Shown in pieces: positions 1 to 7,067 of a stretch of DNA of 10,570 bases. A model generated the notes under the pieces. The model was given only the letters and a program-made list of their open reading frames with translations, was not told the origin of the DNA and did no database searches. A program made the position numbers and the translations under genes. Location of the stretch: contig CALGRZ010000049.1 of the NCBI GenBank assembly GCA_937880705.1, positions 1 to 10,570 of the forward strand, in the 5' to 3' direction. This DNA is from an uncultured Alistipes sp. Its GTDB lineage: Bacteria > Bacteroidota > Bacteroidia > Bacteroidales > Rikenellaceae. Position 1 is the first letter of the stretch. Every line of letters starts with the position of its first letter.

Positions 1-1
1 T

Positions 2-70
2 CTCATGGCGTTTATAAGTTATGTCTTTTTAGGAATGGCTTATGGACTTGACTCTTACTTAAGCTATTAG
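2..70 (+). CDS. possible 3' end of an unidentified gene entering from the left
   Basis: A reading frame open from the left edge ends with TAG at 68-70. Its 22 visible residues (LMAFISYVFLGMAYG, then LDSYLSY) are hydrophobic and could be the last membrane segment of a membrane protein. It is followed by a GC-rich hairpin that would suit a gene end. The stretch is too short to name a family, and frames this short occur by chance, so the call is tentative. Confidence 0.3.
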   Translation, partial: LMAFISYVFLGMAYGLDSYLSY

Positions 71-97
71 CAATGGTAATGTATATAAGTAGAAACT

Positions 98-125
98 ATG
101 GCGGGATGTGTATGCATCCCGCTAT
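98..125 (+). terminator. hairpin, possible terminator of the upstream gene
   Basis: GCGGGATG at 101-108 pairs perfectly with CATCCCGC at 115-122 across a 6-base loop, and the outer bases can pair a little further. The bases after it are only mildly T-rich, so it is a weak intrinsic terminator or simply a stable hairpin. It stands out in an otherwise AT-rich stretch, between the possible gene end at 70 and the kinase. Confidence 0.4.
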
Positions 126-158
126 TCTTGTGGATAAAAACTTTGAAACCACATTATC

Positions 159-875
159 TTGCGTGTGTTTCTTCTATATAAAAGGTGTAAAAATAATTAT
201 GTAAGATGCGAACATATCACAAACATAATTCATGATTGTAAGACGCCAATAGCTACTATCAATATAGTATGTCAAACTTTAAATGATACTGATATAGATT
301 CTGAAGAGTCTTTGAAATATTACTCTGATATTGTCAAAATGGAGTCGTCGAGACTTGTAGTCATGATAGAAAATATTTTGAGTCTTATTCGCCTAAATGA
401 TTCTCATATAGATTATAATCAGATAGTTGATGTTGACAAGGTGATTAATGAGTCGGTCGCTTCGATGAATTTTTTGGTAGATAGCCTCAAGGGAAAGTTA
501 GTGCTTAATCTAAGTTCAGATGTTAAATATATAAAAGGAAATTGCGATATACTTCAGTCTATTATTACTAATCTTATAAACAATGCTATAAAATATTCTA
601 AAGCTCAGCCAAAGATTATTGTGTCAGCCACAAAGGTGGATGAAATTATTGAAATTGTTATTTCGGATAACGGTATCGGTATGAAGAAATGTGAGTTAAG
701 TCGTATATTTGATAAGACATATAGAGTGATGTCGTCGGGAGTGAGTAGGGAAGGAACAGGACTTGGCTTGTATTACGTGAAAGAGAATGTTGAGAAAATG
801 AAAGGTAAGATTAACGTAAATAGTAGTTTCGGTAATGGTTCTGAGTTTAGAATTACATTGCCTATTGTTAAATAA
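159..875 (+). CDS. sensor-less histidine kinase (HisKA + HATPase_c)
   Basis: Two-component histidine kinase made almost only of the catalytic core. The phosphoacceptor box IIHDCKTP puts the histidine at residue 25. The N box is at N138/N142 (NLINNAIKYS), the G1 box at 170-174 (DNGIG), the F box near 183-190 (IFDKTYRV) and the G2 box at 199-204 (GTGLGL), so ATP binding and autophosphorylation look intact. There is no membrane or sensor domain. The frame is closed by TGA at 144-146, and the only early start is TTG at 159 (no in-frame ATG before 339). The leading IILRVFLLYKR resembles the inner end of a lost transmembrane helix, so this may be a truncated membrane kinase rather than a true cytoplasmic one. 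The response regulator follows 12 bases later and is the obvious partner. Strongly AT-rich. Confidence 0.82.
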   Translation: MRVFLLYKRCKNNYVRCEHITNIIHDCKTPIATINIVCQTLNDTDIDSEESLKYYSDIVKMESSRLVVMIENILSLIRLNDSHIDYNQIVDVDKVINESVASMNFLVDSLKGKLVLNLSSDVKYIKGNCDILQSIITNLINNAIKYSKAQPKIIVSATKVDEIIEIVISDNGIGMKKCELSRIFDKTYRVMSSGVSREGTGLGLYYVKENVEKMKGKINVNSSFGNGSEFRITLPIVK

Positions 876-887
876 ATTAAACGTAAG

Positions 888-1592
888 ATGATGGAAAGAC
901 TGATAAAAATTATGTTAGTCGAAGACGACAAAAACTTAGGAGTAATTCTTAAATCTTACTTAACGGCAAAAGGTTATCCAACAACTTTATGCTTTAGTGG
1001 AGAAGAGGCGTTGAAACAGATTGATCGTGAGTGTATCGATTTCATGATTGTAGATGTCACAATGCCTGGTATCGATGGGTTTACTTTAGTTGAAAAACTG
1101 AAGAAACGTAATGTTGATATTCCGACAATATTTCTAACGGGTAGAACTGCGAGAGCTGATGTCTCTCAAGGTTTCGAAGTAGGTTGCGATGATTATGTTC
1201 CCAAACCATTTAGCATGGAAGAATTGCTGGAACGAGTCAAAGCTATTGCAAAAAGAACGGTTCTTCAAGAGAAAGAACAACGTATCTATAAGATTGCCTC
1301 ATATACATTTGATATTGCAAAACATGTCCTAATAAGAAATGGTGTCGTGAAGAAACTGACGACAAGAGAGTTGGATCTTCTTTTTATGTTTTGCGAATAT
1401 ATGAATCGTGTTGTCGAGCGTTCGTATGCTCTGCATAGAATATGGCGCAAGGATAATTTCTTTAATGCTCGAAACATGGATGTCTATATCTCAAAAATTA
1501 GGAAACTTCTGAAAGATGATCCTAACGTTGAGTTGCAGAATATTCATGGTGTTGGTTATAAATTGATAGTGAGAGATCAACCTAATCAATAA
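888..1592 (+). CDS. OmpR/PhoB-family response regulator
   Basis: DNA-binding response regulator of 234 residues, normal for the family. The receiver domain (about 6-120) carries the acidic pair at E12/D13/D14, phosphoacceptor D56 (MIVDVTMPGIDG), switch T84 and lysine K106 (VPKPFS). The C-terminal winged helix (about 134-228) has the typical TTRELDLL start, the NMDVYISKIRKLL recognition segment and the GVGYKL wing. It lies 12 bases after the kinase and should be phosphorylated by it. Two adjacent ATGs (888 and 891) are possible starts; neither has a strong Shine-Dalgarno. Its stop lies inside the end of the opposing lipoprotein gene (11-base overlap). The target genes cannot be read from the sequence; the divergent or nearby lipoprotein is only a guess. 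Confidence 0.95.
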   Translation: MMERLIKIMLVEDDKNLGVILKSYLTAKGYPTTLCFSGEEALKQIDRECIDFMIVDVTMPGIDGFTLVEKLKKRNVDIPTIFLTGRTARADVSQGFEVGCDDYVPKPFSMEELLERVKAIAKRTVLQEKEQRIYKIASYTFDIAKHVLIRNGVVKKLTTRELDLLFMFCEYMNRVVERSYALHRIWRKDNFFNARNMDVYISKIRKLLKDDPNVELQNIHGVGYKLIVRDQPNQ

Positions 1593-2892
1593 TTCTGTTA
1601 CGGTACGAAGAATACGGAAAACGAAGGCCTTCTGTGATTTCCCAGTAAGGAATGTTGACAGAAGCCGGTGCTATCTTGTGCGTTTTGTCATTGATGATTT
1701 TCCAGAAGTGGTCGGAACCGGGTCCTTTGTCGGTATTGGTTAATATGATAAGAGTCTTGTCATTGACATCATCTCTGATAAAGAACGAACGGTATCCTTT
1801 CCACCACCCATAATGATAATAACACCCTGGATATTTGCTTGGTATTCTCCATCCGAAGCCATAGTTGTCCTTACGTTTTCTGCTCTTCGGACTGCCGGGT
1901 TTGAAAGCTTCGTCTTGTATTGAGTCGGGGACATATAATCCATAATCGACAGCAGTCCAAAACCGAAACATGTCCTTGGTGTTGGAGATCATAATCTTAT
2001 CTCCTTTAACGCCATTGAGGTATTCGTTCTGTGCCTGCATTGGACGGCGGCGACCTAAATAATATCCTTGTACAACATCTTCAATGTACATGGAGACCGT
2101 TGTGTCTTTCTTCATCTCATAGATGTATGAGTTGTCCATTCCAACAGGATCAAAAACGTTCTTCTTCATGAAGTCGGCAAATGGGATTCCTGATACTCTC
2201 TCTACTATCGATGCTAACAATGCATAATTTACATTGCTGTAGTTGAAACCTTTGTCGGGTTTGAAATATGGTGTAGGAACGTATTTGACATAATATTCAA
2301 TCATATCTTCGTTGAAGAAAGGTTGCTTTCTGTCAGGCCATTTTGCATCAGCTAAACTCTCGTATCTCGGCAAACCGGAACGATGATTTAATAACAAACG
2401 TGTAGTGACACCTTCGTATGGAAACTCTGGAATGTATTCCCTGATGTCAACATCGTAATCTATCTTTCCTTGACTCTTTAATATCATGATGGCTTCAGCC
2501 GTGAACATCTTAGATACGGAACTTAATTGAAATCTATCATCGATATGAAGCTCGTCTTTTCTGTTTCTTACATTACGAAATCCCCATGCCTTTTCGTAAA
2601 TTATACGTCCTTGCTCTGCATATAAGACACTTCCATTAAATCCTGTCTTCTTTCTTAAATTGCTGAAAACCTTATCGATACTCGCTGCCTTCTTGTTGAT
2701 ACTGCTCTCTCCCAAATCTATAAAAATACTGTCGACATTGACTTTGGGAAATACTTCGACTTCCTCAAGAGTAATGTCTCTATAATCCTTTTCCGAACAA
2801 GAAGATAAAGTAATTAATAATGTGCAATTGACAATTAACAATGAAAGGAGTCTGCTGACTATTATATTTTTCTCGAATATTTTTCTGAACAT
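1582..2892 (-). CDS. class C beta-lactamase-like serine hydrolase, lipoprotein
   Basis: Predicted exported lipoprotein of 436 residues in the beta-lactamase/penicillin-binding serine hydrolase family (PF00144 type). The N-terminus has a basic, hydrophobic signal ending in a lipobox LSSC with C32 as the lipidated residue. The three active-site motifs are in order: S125-V-S-K128 (nucleophile and base), Y218-S-N220, and H360-Y-G362 in the place of the KTG/HxG motif. The family includes esterases, D-aminopeptidases and cell-wall peptidases as well as AmpC enzymes, so drug resistance should not be assumed. It has its own promoter (2918-2946) and faces the two-component pair tail to tail. The coding sequence is AT-rich like the kinase and regulator, unlike the genes to the right. 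Confidence 0.9.
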   Translation of the reverse strand: MFRKIFEKNIIVSRLLSLLIVNCTLLITLSSCSEKDYRDITLEEVEVFPKVNVDSIFIDLGESSINKKAASIDKVFSNLRKKTGFNGSVLYAEQGRIIYEKAWGFRNVRNRKDELHIDDRFQLSSVSKMFTAEAIMILKSQGKIDYDVDIREYIPEFPYEGVTTRLLLNHRSGLPRYESLADAKWPDRKQPFFNEDMIEYYVKYVPTPYFKPDKGFNYSNVNYALLASIVERVSGIPFADFMKKNVFDPVGMDNSYIYEMKKDTTVSMYIEDVVQGYYLGRRRPMQAQNEYLNGVKGDKIMISNTKDMFRFWTAVDYGLYVPDSIQDEAFKPGSPKSRKRKDNYGFGWRIPSKYPGCYYHYGWWKGYRSFFIRDDVNDKTLIILTNTDKGPGSDHFWKIINDKTHKIAPASVNIPYWEITEGLRFPYSSYRNRIID

Positions 2893-2917
2893 TTAGATGC
2901 TATTTTTAAGGAAAGTG

Positions 2918-2946
2918 CAAAGATAATAAAAATTCATTATAAGCAA
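2918..2946 (-). promoter_or_regulatory. Bacteroidetes-type promoter of the serine hydrolase gene
   Basis: On the minus strand TATCTTTG (2925-2918) matches the -7 consensus TAnnTTTG exactly, and TTG (2946-2944) lies 18 bases upstream as the -33 element. Transcription would begin about 20 bases before the ATG at 2892. Confidence 0.72.
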
Positions 2947-3130
2947 TACCCAAACATGAAAATATTTTTTTCGTGCGTGCAAACTCTCCTCTGCTGCGCC
3001 ATGCAAGCTCTCTTGGTGTGGGGCTCTTCTGTGTGGCGTATAAGCTCTTTGTGGCGCAGGCTTTTGATATTAACCGTGTGGTCGTGCGTGGAAAAGTGGT
3101 GTGCACTGTTTCATTTTCCATTTTTTTGTT
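2947..3130. other. gene-free stretch between divergent promoters
   Basis: The 306 bases between the divergent genes (2893-3198) hold the two promoters and, between them, sequence with no supported gene. Short open frames exist on both strands but show no domain, no good start and no consistent codon use. A phrase GTGCGTG recurs at about 2973 and 3084. Composition changes here from the AT-rich left block to the GC-richer right block. Confidence 0.6.
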
Positions 3131-3138
3131 TATCTTTG
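3131..3138 (+). promoter_or_regulatory. -7 element of the porin operon promoter
   Basis: TATCTTTG matches the Bacteroidetes -7 consensus exactly and sits 60 bases before the porin ATG, leaving a 5' leader of roughly 55 bases. No clean TTG is seen at the expected -33 distance; the nearest is the T-rich CTGTTTC around 3106-3112. No riboswitch-like fold is evident in the leader. Confidence 0.6.
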
Positions 3139-3198
3139 TATAATTGTTTCCGATGTAGGTGTCGGCGAAGATGAGATAATTCAGTAAAAACAGAGTAT

Positions 3199-4293
3199 AT
3201 GAAGAGAACCTTTACCAAGATTTTATGCCTCGCAGTGGCCCTCGTGGGCATTACCACGGCGCAGGCACAGCAGGGCTATGACGAGAGCAACGAGATCTTC
3301 CGTCTCGGCGTTGAGACACGTTTCGACTACCTTAATCAGGCCCTTGCCGGTGAGAAGATTGATGCAGCCTCGGGCTTCAAAGTGCGCTACTTCAACCTGC
3401 GCATCGATGGCCAGATAACGCCCAAGTTCACCTACTCGTGGCGTCAGCGATTTAACCGCATGAATACCGCGTCGGACTTTGCGCACAACACCGACTGGCT
3501 CCACCTCACCTACCGCCCGACGAAGAATTGGGCCATCTCGGCAGGTAAGCAGGTGGTGATGATTGGTGGCTGGGAGTACGACCGCGCGCCCATCGACCTC
3601 TACTTCTGCTCGGAGTATTGGAACAATGTGGCGTGTTATCAGTTGGGTGCCAGCGTGGCCTTCACCACCAACAAGGGTAACGACACGCTCACCTTCCAGG
3701 CCTGCCAGAGCCCCTATGATACGTCCGACACCGACTACTACGCCTACAACCTCTACTGGATGGGCTCGCACGGCTGCTATACTGCGTTGCACTCGTTGAA
3801 CTTCTCGCAGTATGCCCCGGGTAAGTACGATGCCTATGTCGTGCTGGGTAACCAGTTTAAGTTTGGCGATGCGACCATCCAGCTCGACCTGATGAACCGC
3901 GGTGTGAGCGCACGCGAGCTGCTCTTCCAGAACTTCTCGATTATGGGTGAGGCGTCATACCTCATTGCCGACAGGGTAAACATCTTCGCCAAGGTCTCTT
4001 ATGACAAGGTGGGCGAGGAGTACCCCGCAGGCCCTCTCTTCCTCTTCCCCGGCACGGAGATGACGCGCGTGGGCGGTGGTGTGGAGTACTACCCTCTGGG
4101 CGGCAAGGGTAACCGCGATGTGCGTCTGCACGCAGCCTATGCCTATAACTTCGGTAACAACACCAACCCCGCCGGCACGGCCCTCGACAAGGGCTCATAC
4201 CTCACCGTGGGTATCACCTGGAAGATCGACGTGATGTCGGCAGCGCGCAAGCTTATCGACAAGGTTGTTGAGAAGCGCGCCTCGAAGCTGTAA
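3199..4293 (+). CDS. outer-membrane porin, porin O/P-like
   Basis: Beta-barrel outer-membrane protein of 364 residues. A signal peptide (about 1-23, cleavage after AQA) is followed by alternating aromatic/polar strands typical of the barrel, for example the FDYLNQ, RYFNLRIDG, FTYSWRQRF and WAISAGKQ segments, with late strands around YLTVGITWKI. The general look, with an early GFKVRYFNLRIDG strand and an NWAISAGKQ turn, is that of the Bacteroidetes porin O/P (phosphate-selective porin-like) group; actual substrate is unknown. The end is unusual in not stopping on an aromatic strand: about 20 basic/helical residues follow the last strand. It is the first gene of a two-gene operon, 19 bases before the nucleoside-recognition protein, suggesting that the pair moves the same solute across the two membranes. 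Confidence 0.82.
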   Translation: MKRTFTKILCLAVALVGITTAQAQQGYDESNEIFRLGVETRFDYLNQALAGEKIDAASGFKVRYFNLRIDGQITPKFTYSWRQRFNRMNTASDFAHNTDWLHLTYRPTKNWAISAGKQVVMIGGWEYDRAPIDLYFCSEYWNNVACYQLGASVAFTTNKGNDTLTFQACQSPYDTSDTDYYAYNLYWMGSHGCYTALHSLNFSQYAPGKYDAYVVLGNQFKFGDATIQLDLMNRGVSARELLFQNFSIMGEASYLIADRVNIFAKVSYDKVGEEYPAGPLFLFPGTEMTRVGGGVEYYPLGGKGNRDVRLHAAYAYNFGNNTNPAGTALDKGSYLTVGITWKIDVMSAARKLIDKVVEKRASKL

Positions 4294-4312
4294 ACTTAAA
4301 TAACTACATAAT

Positions 4313-5956
4313 ATGGAGAAGCAAAACAGATTTAAGAAGTATTATGCAGGTATAGTCTGCCTTCTTATTGTTGTCGGCATCTTTGGCGGTATCGGCTCGG
4401 TGATGGGTCTGCCCAATATGCTTAACACCATTATGAAGACGGCTCACGACCTGCTGCTCAACACCGTGTTCTACCTTATGGCCATCTGTGTTATCACGGG
4501 TGCGCTGGGTGCCATCTTTGTTGAGTTTGGTGTTGTCAGCCTCTTGGAGCGTATCCTGCGCCCCTTGATGAAGCCCTTGTTCAACCTCCCGGGTGTGGCG
4601 TCGCTGGGTGCCGTTATGACCTTCCTCTCGGATAACCCCGCCATCATCTCGCTGGCCAAGGATAAGCGTTTCAGCACCTACTTCAAGAAGTATCAGTTTA
4701 TCTCGTTGACCAACTTCGGCACCGCCTTTGGTATGGGCCTTCTGGTCATCGTCTTTATGATCTCGCAGGGTTACTTCGTGGAGCCCTTCATCGGCTTCGT
4801 GGGTGCCTTTGTGGGTTGTATCTGCTCTACGCGCATTATGCAGCGTTTCATACTCAAGGAGTATCCCAACTTCCGTGACGAGGATGCTGCTGTGCTCGAC
4901 GAGAACGATATGAAGGATGAGCAGACCGTAAAGGAGTCTTCGATGTTTACACGCATACTCAACGCTCTGCTCGATGGTGGTAAGAGTGGTGTGGATGTAG
5001 GTCTGTCGATTATCCCCGGTGTGCTTATCATCTCTACCTTTGTGATGATCCTCACCTTCACTACGGGTGGTAACGACGTCTACGATGGTGCTGCCTACGA
5101 GGGTGTGGGCTTCCTGCCCTGGCTCTTTGGTAAGGTCAACATCATCTTCGAGTGGCTCTTTGGCTTCGAGCACCCCGCTCTTATGGCCTTCCCCATCACC
5201 GCCCTCGGTGCTGTGGGTGCTGCCCTCGGTCTTATCCCCGGCTTTATCCAGGAGGGCTGGGTTGATGGTAATGCTATCGCCGTGTTCACCGCTATCGGCA
5301 TGTGCTGGAGCGGTTACTTGAGCACTCACACCGCTATGCTCGATGCTCTGGGCTACCGTAAGCTCACCTCGAAGGCTATCTTGGCCCACACCATCGGTGG
5401 TCTTGTAGCCGCGATCTCGGCTCACTGGCTCTTCGTGCTCTACGCCCTGATCTTCGGTACCCCCGCAACCTTCGATGGTGGTGCCGACCGCTATAGCACC
5501 GTGAGCAATGCCCCCGTCATCATCGAGTTTGTTAGCGACAACCAGGTGAAGGTCGGCGACCGCATCTTCACCGACGAGGCTGGCGACACCCCCGAGGAGG
5601 AGGGCTCACTGGCTCGTGTTATCGAGGAGATGCTCCTCACCAACGAGGCGACAATCAGCGTTGCCGATGGTGTTAAGGTCGATGCTGCGGGCTTCATAGC
5701 TGCCGACAAGCTCCCCGAGGCCAGCCGCGAGAGCCTTATGAAGGAGGTGCAGGCGGGCTTCGATATGTACCGTGAACGCATCGCGCAGAGGCGTTATGGC
5801 CGCTCGCTCGCGGAGCTCACCCCCGAGGAGGTTGCCGAGCTCGATGCCTCTATACCTTTCAAGTTTGAGCATCAGGCACCTCTGTCTATCGACGAGGAGT
5901 ATGCCGAGGATGAGTCTCCCGTTGTTGAGGCTCCCGAGGCGGAGGTCGTAGAGTAG
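4313..5956 (+). CDS. two-domain nucleoside-recognition (Gate/SpmA-SpmB-like) inner-membrane protein
   Basis: Polytopic membrane protein of 547 residues. The first 380 residues contain two Gate-type (nucleoside recognition, PF07670-like) halves, about 44-190 and 230-375, with a membrane segment at 12-33 before them. Conserved-looking motifs are FLSDNPAIISLAKD (104-117), TNFGTAFGMG and, in the second half, FEHPALMAFPITALGA and HTAMLDALGYR. It resembles the group I remember as CD0519/CD1768 family membrane proteins. The last 150 residues or so are hydrophilic and very acidic (rich in E, D, A), ending PVVEAPEAEVVE; this tail is not part of the Gate fold and is probably cytoplasmic or periplasmic. 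It follows the porin by 19 bases, and an intrinsic terminator comes 20 bases after the stop. Family members have been linked to spore maturation or nucleoside/ion transport, but the substrate here is unknown. Confidence 0.82.
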   Translation: MEKQNRFKKYYAGIVCLLIVVGIFGGIGSVMGLPNMLNTIMKTAHDLLLNTVFYLMAICVITGALGAIFVEFGVVSLLERILRPLMKPLFNLPGVASLGAVMTFLSDNPAIISLAKDKRFSTYFKKYQFISLTNFGTAFGMGLLVIVFMISQGYFVEPFIGFVGAFVGCICSTRIMQRFILKEYPNFRDEDAAVLDENDMKDEQTVKESSMFTRILNALLDGGKSGVDVGLSIIPGVLIISTFVMILTFTTGGNDVYDGAAYEGVGFLPWLFGKVNIIFEWLFGFEHPALMAFPITALGAVGAALGLIPGFIQEGWVDGNAIAVFTAIGMCWSGYLSTHTAMLDALGYRKLTSKAILAHTIGGLVAAISAHWLFVLYALIFGTPATFDGGADRYSTVSNAPVIIEFVSDNQVKVGDRIFTDEAGDTPEEEGSLARVIEEMLLTNEATISVADGVKVDAAGFIAADKLPEASRESLMKEVQAGFDMYRERIAQRRYGRSLAELTPEEVAELDASIPFKFEHQAPLSIDEEYAEDESPVVEAPEAEVVE

Positions 5957-5975
5957 CGACCATATAGTTTTAGAG

Positions 5976-6012
5976 ATAGCGTCTGACTTTCGGGTTGGAC
6001 GCTATTTTTTTT
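5976..6012 (+). terminator. intrinsic terminator of the porin operon
   Basis: ATAGCGTC (5976-5983) pairs perfectly with GACGCTAT (5998-6005) around a 14-base loop, and eight T residues (6005-6012) follow. It lies 20 bases beyond the stop codon at 5956. Confidence 0.9.
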
Positions 6013-6306
6013 GCGCAGGTGGCGCAGTCGGAGGCGCAGTCAGTAGGACTTAATAGGATTTGATAGGACTTGATAGGACTTAATAGGGTAGCGCGGCCGA
6101 CATTTATCCGTGGGCGGTGTGCTATTGAGCAGTCGATAGGACTTAATAGGATGAGTAGGACTTGATAGGACTTAATAGGATAAGCGCGGCCGACATTTAC
6201 CCGGTGGCGGTGTACTATCCCTAAATATCCCATCTCTTCCCATCTCTTCCTATCTCTTCCTATCTCTTCCCATCTCTTCCCATCTCTTCCCATCTCTTCC
6301 CACCCC
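6013..6306 (+). repeat. composite decamer-repeat element, left copy
   Basis: Gene-free stretch made of ordered modules. Three GCGCAG boxes (6013, 6022, 6034) lead into 10-base units of the type GATAGGACTT/AATAGGACTT (6042-6090), then a 35-base core (6091-6125). The unit is repeated: GCAGTC (6129-6134), decamers (6135-6183) and the core again (6184-6218), 93 bases on and 31/35 identical. A run of seven perfect-length decamers YATCTCTTCC (6231-6300) closes it. Read on the minus strand the last array is GGAAGAGATR, so TAGGA-type decamers converge on the core from both sides. A related element lies inverted at 10072-10231. Frames open through the array are a by-product of the 10-base period and are not taken as genes. 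Confidence 0.9.
6231..6300. repeat. tandem array, 7 x 10 bases (YATCTCTTCC)
   Basis: Seven back-to-back copies of CATCTCTTCC or TATCTCTTCC with no length variation; the only variable base is the first (C/T). The array lies between the second core of the composite element and the rpmA terminator. Copy number is likely to vary between strains through slippage. Confidence 0.95.
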
Positions 6307-6311
6307 CAAAC

Positions 6312-6341
6312 AAAAAAAGAGAGCATTTGATGCTCTCTTTT
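6312..6341 (-). terminator. intrinsic terminator of rplU-rpmA (works both ways)
   Basis: AGAGAGCAT (6318-6326) and ATGCTCTCT (6330-6338) form a 9-base stem with a 3-base loop. On the minus strand it is followed by a T run (from the A residues 6312-6318), and there are T residues on the plus side too, so it may stop transcription from either direction. It lies 23 bases past the rpmA stop. Confidence 0.87.
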
Positions 6342-6363
6342 CTCTTTAGTGCTCTACTTGCGC

Positions 6364-6624
6364 TTACTCTGCGATGGGAGTTACGCTAACGTAAGACTTA
6401 CCAGATGCCTTCTTGCAGAAGCCAACAGTACCGTCAACCAATGCAAAAAGTGTGTGGTCCTTACCCATACCCACGTTCTCACCGGGGTTGTGTACTGTAC
6501 CGCGCTGACGAACGATAATGTTACCCGCCTTAGCGAACTGACCACCGAAAAGCTTTACACCGAGTCGCTTGCTCTCTGACTCACGGCCGTTCTTAGAACT
6601 ACCAACACCTTTTTTGTGTGCCAT
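6364..6624 (-). CDS. rpmA: 50S ribosomal protein L27
   Basis: Ribosomal protein L27 of the large subunit, whose N-terminal tail reaches the peptidyl-transferase centre. The 86 residues show the family start [16 protein letters not shown], then [21 protein letters not shown] and the [18 protein letters not shown] block; length is normal. The protein begins directly with MAHKKG, so it lacks the cleaved N-terminal extension known in some Firmicutes. It lies 21 bases after rplU in the standard bacterial order and shares its promoter. Confidence 0.98.
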   Translation of the reverse strand: MAHKKGVGSSKNGRESESKRLGVKLFGGQFAKAGNIIVRQRGTVHNPGENVGMGKDHTLFALVDGTVGFCKKASGKSYVSVTPIAE

Positions 6625-6645
6625 TTTCTACTTCGTTTTAAGGGT

Positions 6646-6957
6646 TTAACAATTAATCTCCTCAACGAGAACCTGTGTCAGATACTGACGGTGACCGTTA
6701 CACTTCTGATAACCTGTTCTACGCTTCTTCTTGAAGACAAGAACCTTGTCGTCCTTGAGGTGCTTCAAGATCTTGCACTTTACTGAGGCGCCTTCTACTA
6801 CAGGTGCACCTACCTTAACCTGACCGTCGTTGTCTACAAGCAGGACTTTGTCGAAGCTCACGGACGACTCTACGTCGCCCTGAAGACGGTGAACATAGAG
6901 CTTACGACCCTTCTCAGCCTTAAACTGCTGACCTGCGATCTCTACTATTACGTACAT
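6646..6957 (-). CDS. rplU: 50S ribosomal protein L21
   Basis: Ribosomal protein L21, a 23S rRNA-binding protein of the large subunit. The 103 residues match the family from the start [17 protein letters not shown] through the [16 protein letters not shown] middle to the [17 protein letters not shown] basic loop. First gene of the rplU-rpmA operon, starting about 25 bases after the expected transcription start of the promoter at 6986-7015. Confidence 0.98.
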   Translation of the reverse strand: MYVIVEIAGQQFKAEKGRKLYVHRLQGDVESSVSFDKVLLVDNDGQVKVGAPVVEGASVKCKILKHLKDDKVLVFKKKRRTGYQKCNGHRQYLTQVLVEEINC

Positions 6958-6985
6958 TTAATCTAAAAATTGAATGTTTAGCGCA

Positions 6986-7015
6986 CAAAGATACAAACAT
7001 TTCTACAATTTGCAA
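6986..7015 (-). promoter_or_regulatory. Bacteroidetes-type promoter of rplU-rpmA
   Basis: On the minus strand TATCTTTG (6993-6986) is an exact -7 element with TTG (7015-7013) 19 bases upstream. The -33 end overlaps sequence that could serve the divergent gene at 7068 (TA-CAA-TTTG at 7004-7012, one base too long in the spacer). Confidence 0.78.
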
Positions 7016-7067
7016 CACTCCACACAAACTTTTTTTCACTTGGCACACTTTTCGTTTTATCGGGGGT

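Noticed and set aside
1582..2892. Antibiotic-resistance beta-lactamase
   Set aside because: The SVSK, YSN and HYG motifs define the broad serine hydrolase family only; the lipoprotein form and weak similarity to AmpC enzymes do not support a resistance claim.
2906..3174. Short open frames on both strands between the hydrolase and the porin
   Set aside because: No domain, odd composition (Cys/Trp/Arg-rich), and they overlap each other and both promoters.
4304..5425. Long open frame (373 codons) antisense to the nucleoside-recognition gene
   Set aside because: It is a shadow of the GC-rich codon pattern of the real gene; its product is a His/Asp/Thr-rich chain without any recognisable domain.
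6231..6300. CRISPR array
   Set aside because: Units are 10 bases, head to tail, with no spacers and no cas genes nearby.
5970..6326. Open frame of 118 codons on the minus strand (repeated RWEEMGRD-like residues)
   Set aside because: It is the translation of the 10-base tandem array and the porin-operon terminator; a 10-base period keeps a frame open by chance, and it crosses two terminators.
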